A stretch of 64,000 bases of DNA. It comes from Apostichopus japonicus. Lineage: Eukaryota; Echinodermata; Holothuroidea; Aspidochirotida; Stichopodidae. Each line of letters begins with the position of its first letter. Positions within the stretch are counted from its first letter, which is position 1. The stretch lies in assembly GCF_037975245.1 (NCBI RefSeq), contig NC_092582.1:13142077-13206076 (forward strand). Direction: 5' to 3'. Below, piece by piece: positions 63,835 to 64,000 of the stretch. The notes below the pieces were generated by a model. It worked only from the letters and a program-made list of their open reading frames with translations. It made no database searches and was not told where the DNA came from. The translations under genes were made by a program, and so were the position numbers.

Positions 63835-64000
63835 GTAAGGTGGCCCCATACTGTCGCCGGCTCTAGAGAGCCCACGGTCATGTCCGTAACGTTGTCTTTG
63901 GGCACTCTGGTAGGATATGCATTGTGCTGTTGGCTTAGGGAAGGTTTTAGGTAAGGTGGCCTGTAATGTCGGCTCTAGAGAGCCCAAGGTTATGTCCGTA
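63823..64000. repeat. 118-bp tandem duplication across the donor of exon 27
   Basis: AGGTTTTAGGTAAGGTGGCC-like sequence occurs at about 63825 and 63942, followed in both copies by GGCTCTAGAGAGCCCA and ATGTCCGTA. The second copy therefore carries a spare donor GTAAGG; it is cut by the window edge. Confidence 0.9.

Noticed and set aside
1-64000. CRISPR arrays, rRNA genes or bacterial operons
   Set aside because: The tandem repeats seen are satellites, duplications or transposon arrays without spacer structure; gene structure is eukaryotic throughout.

Overview
This window looks like nuclear DNA of a marine invertebrate. It is AT-rich, dominated by introns and transposons, and studded with AGGCCTA-type words and TA microsatellites. 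Its main gene is a large secreted or membrane-associated mosaic protein. Codon use, intron structure (nearly all phase 1 or phase 0) and domain content fit a deuterostome such as an echinoderm. That assignment is an inference from style, not from a species-specific marker.

Left edge (1-2758): the terminal coding exon of a plus-strand gene whose 5' part lies outside the window. It ends in one transmembrane helix, a short tail and the last residues PPPL, which is the layout of a KASH nuclear-envelope anchor. A 350-bp hAT-type MITE sits 75 bp upstream of its splice acceptor. From 2759 to 6706 no gene is visible. This stretch holds a decayed short-period satellite (about 4060-5630) interrupted by a 657-bp hAT-type element with a perfect 8-bp target duplication.

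Main gene (6707 to beyond 64000, plus strand): I traced 27 exons with consistent splice phases, giving about 1565 residues in the window. The order is signal peptide, FN3-like, acidic Ser/Thr linker, VWD-C8-TIL, TILa/EGF-like, two LDLa, two sushi (CCP), two EGF, NIDO, AMOP, a second VWD, then a region with an RARR site. The gene runs off the right edge. It combines parts found separately in alpha-tectorin (NIDO, VWD/C8/TIL), mucin-4 (NIDO-AMOP-VWD-EGF) and SUSD2 (AMOP-VWD-sushi). Both VWD modules carry GDPH, the acid- or self-cleavage motif of gel-forming mucins and MUC4.

Transposons: intron 1 (21 kb) hosts an 8.26-kb element (9631-17892). It has CACT-starting terminal inverted repeats, long arrays of GGTTCT/AGAACC motifs near both ends, and a decayed SAMD3-like gene. 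The VWD/C8 intron hosts a 7.74-kb element (35833-43573) with CCCCT-type ends, GCGACTTCGC-rich subterminal arrays, a divergent promoter, an EnSpm-like transposase N-terminus broken by one stop codon, and five tandem 296-bp units. Smaller items are two tRNA-derived SINEs, a fold-back MITE and a hAT transposase C-terminal remnant.

A recurring feature of the main gene is small tandem duplications that straddle exon-intron junctions (at about 47.0, 52.3, 56.0, 61.6 and 63.8 kb). They leave fossil exon pieces and spare splice sites. One creates an in-frame alternative acceptor that would add a hydrophobic 37-residue insert.
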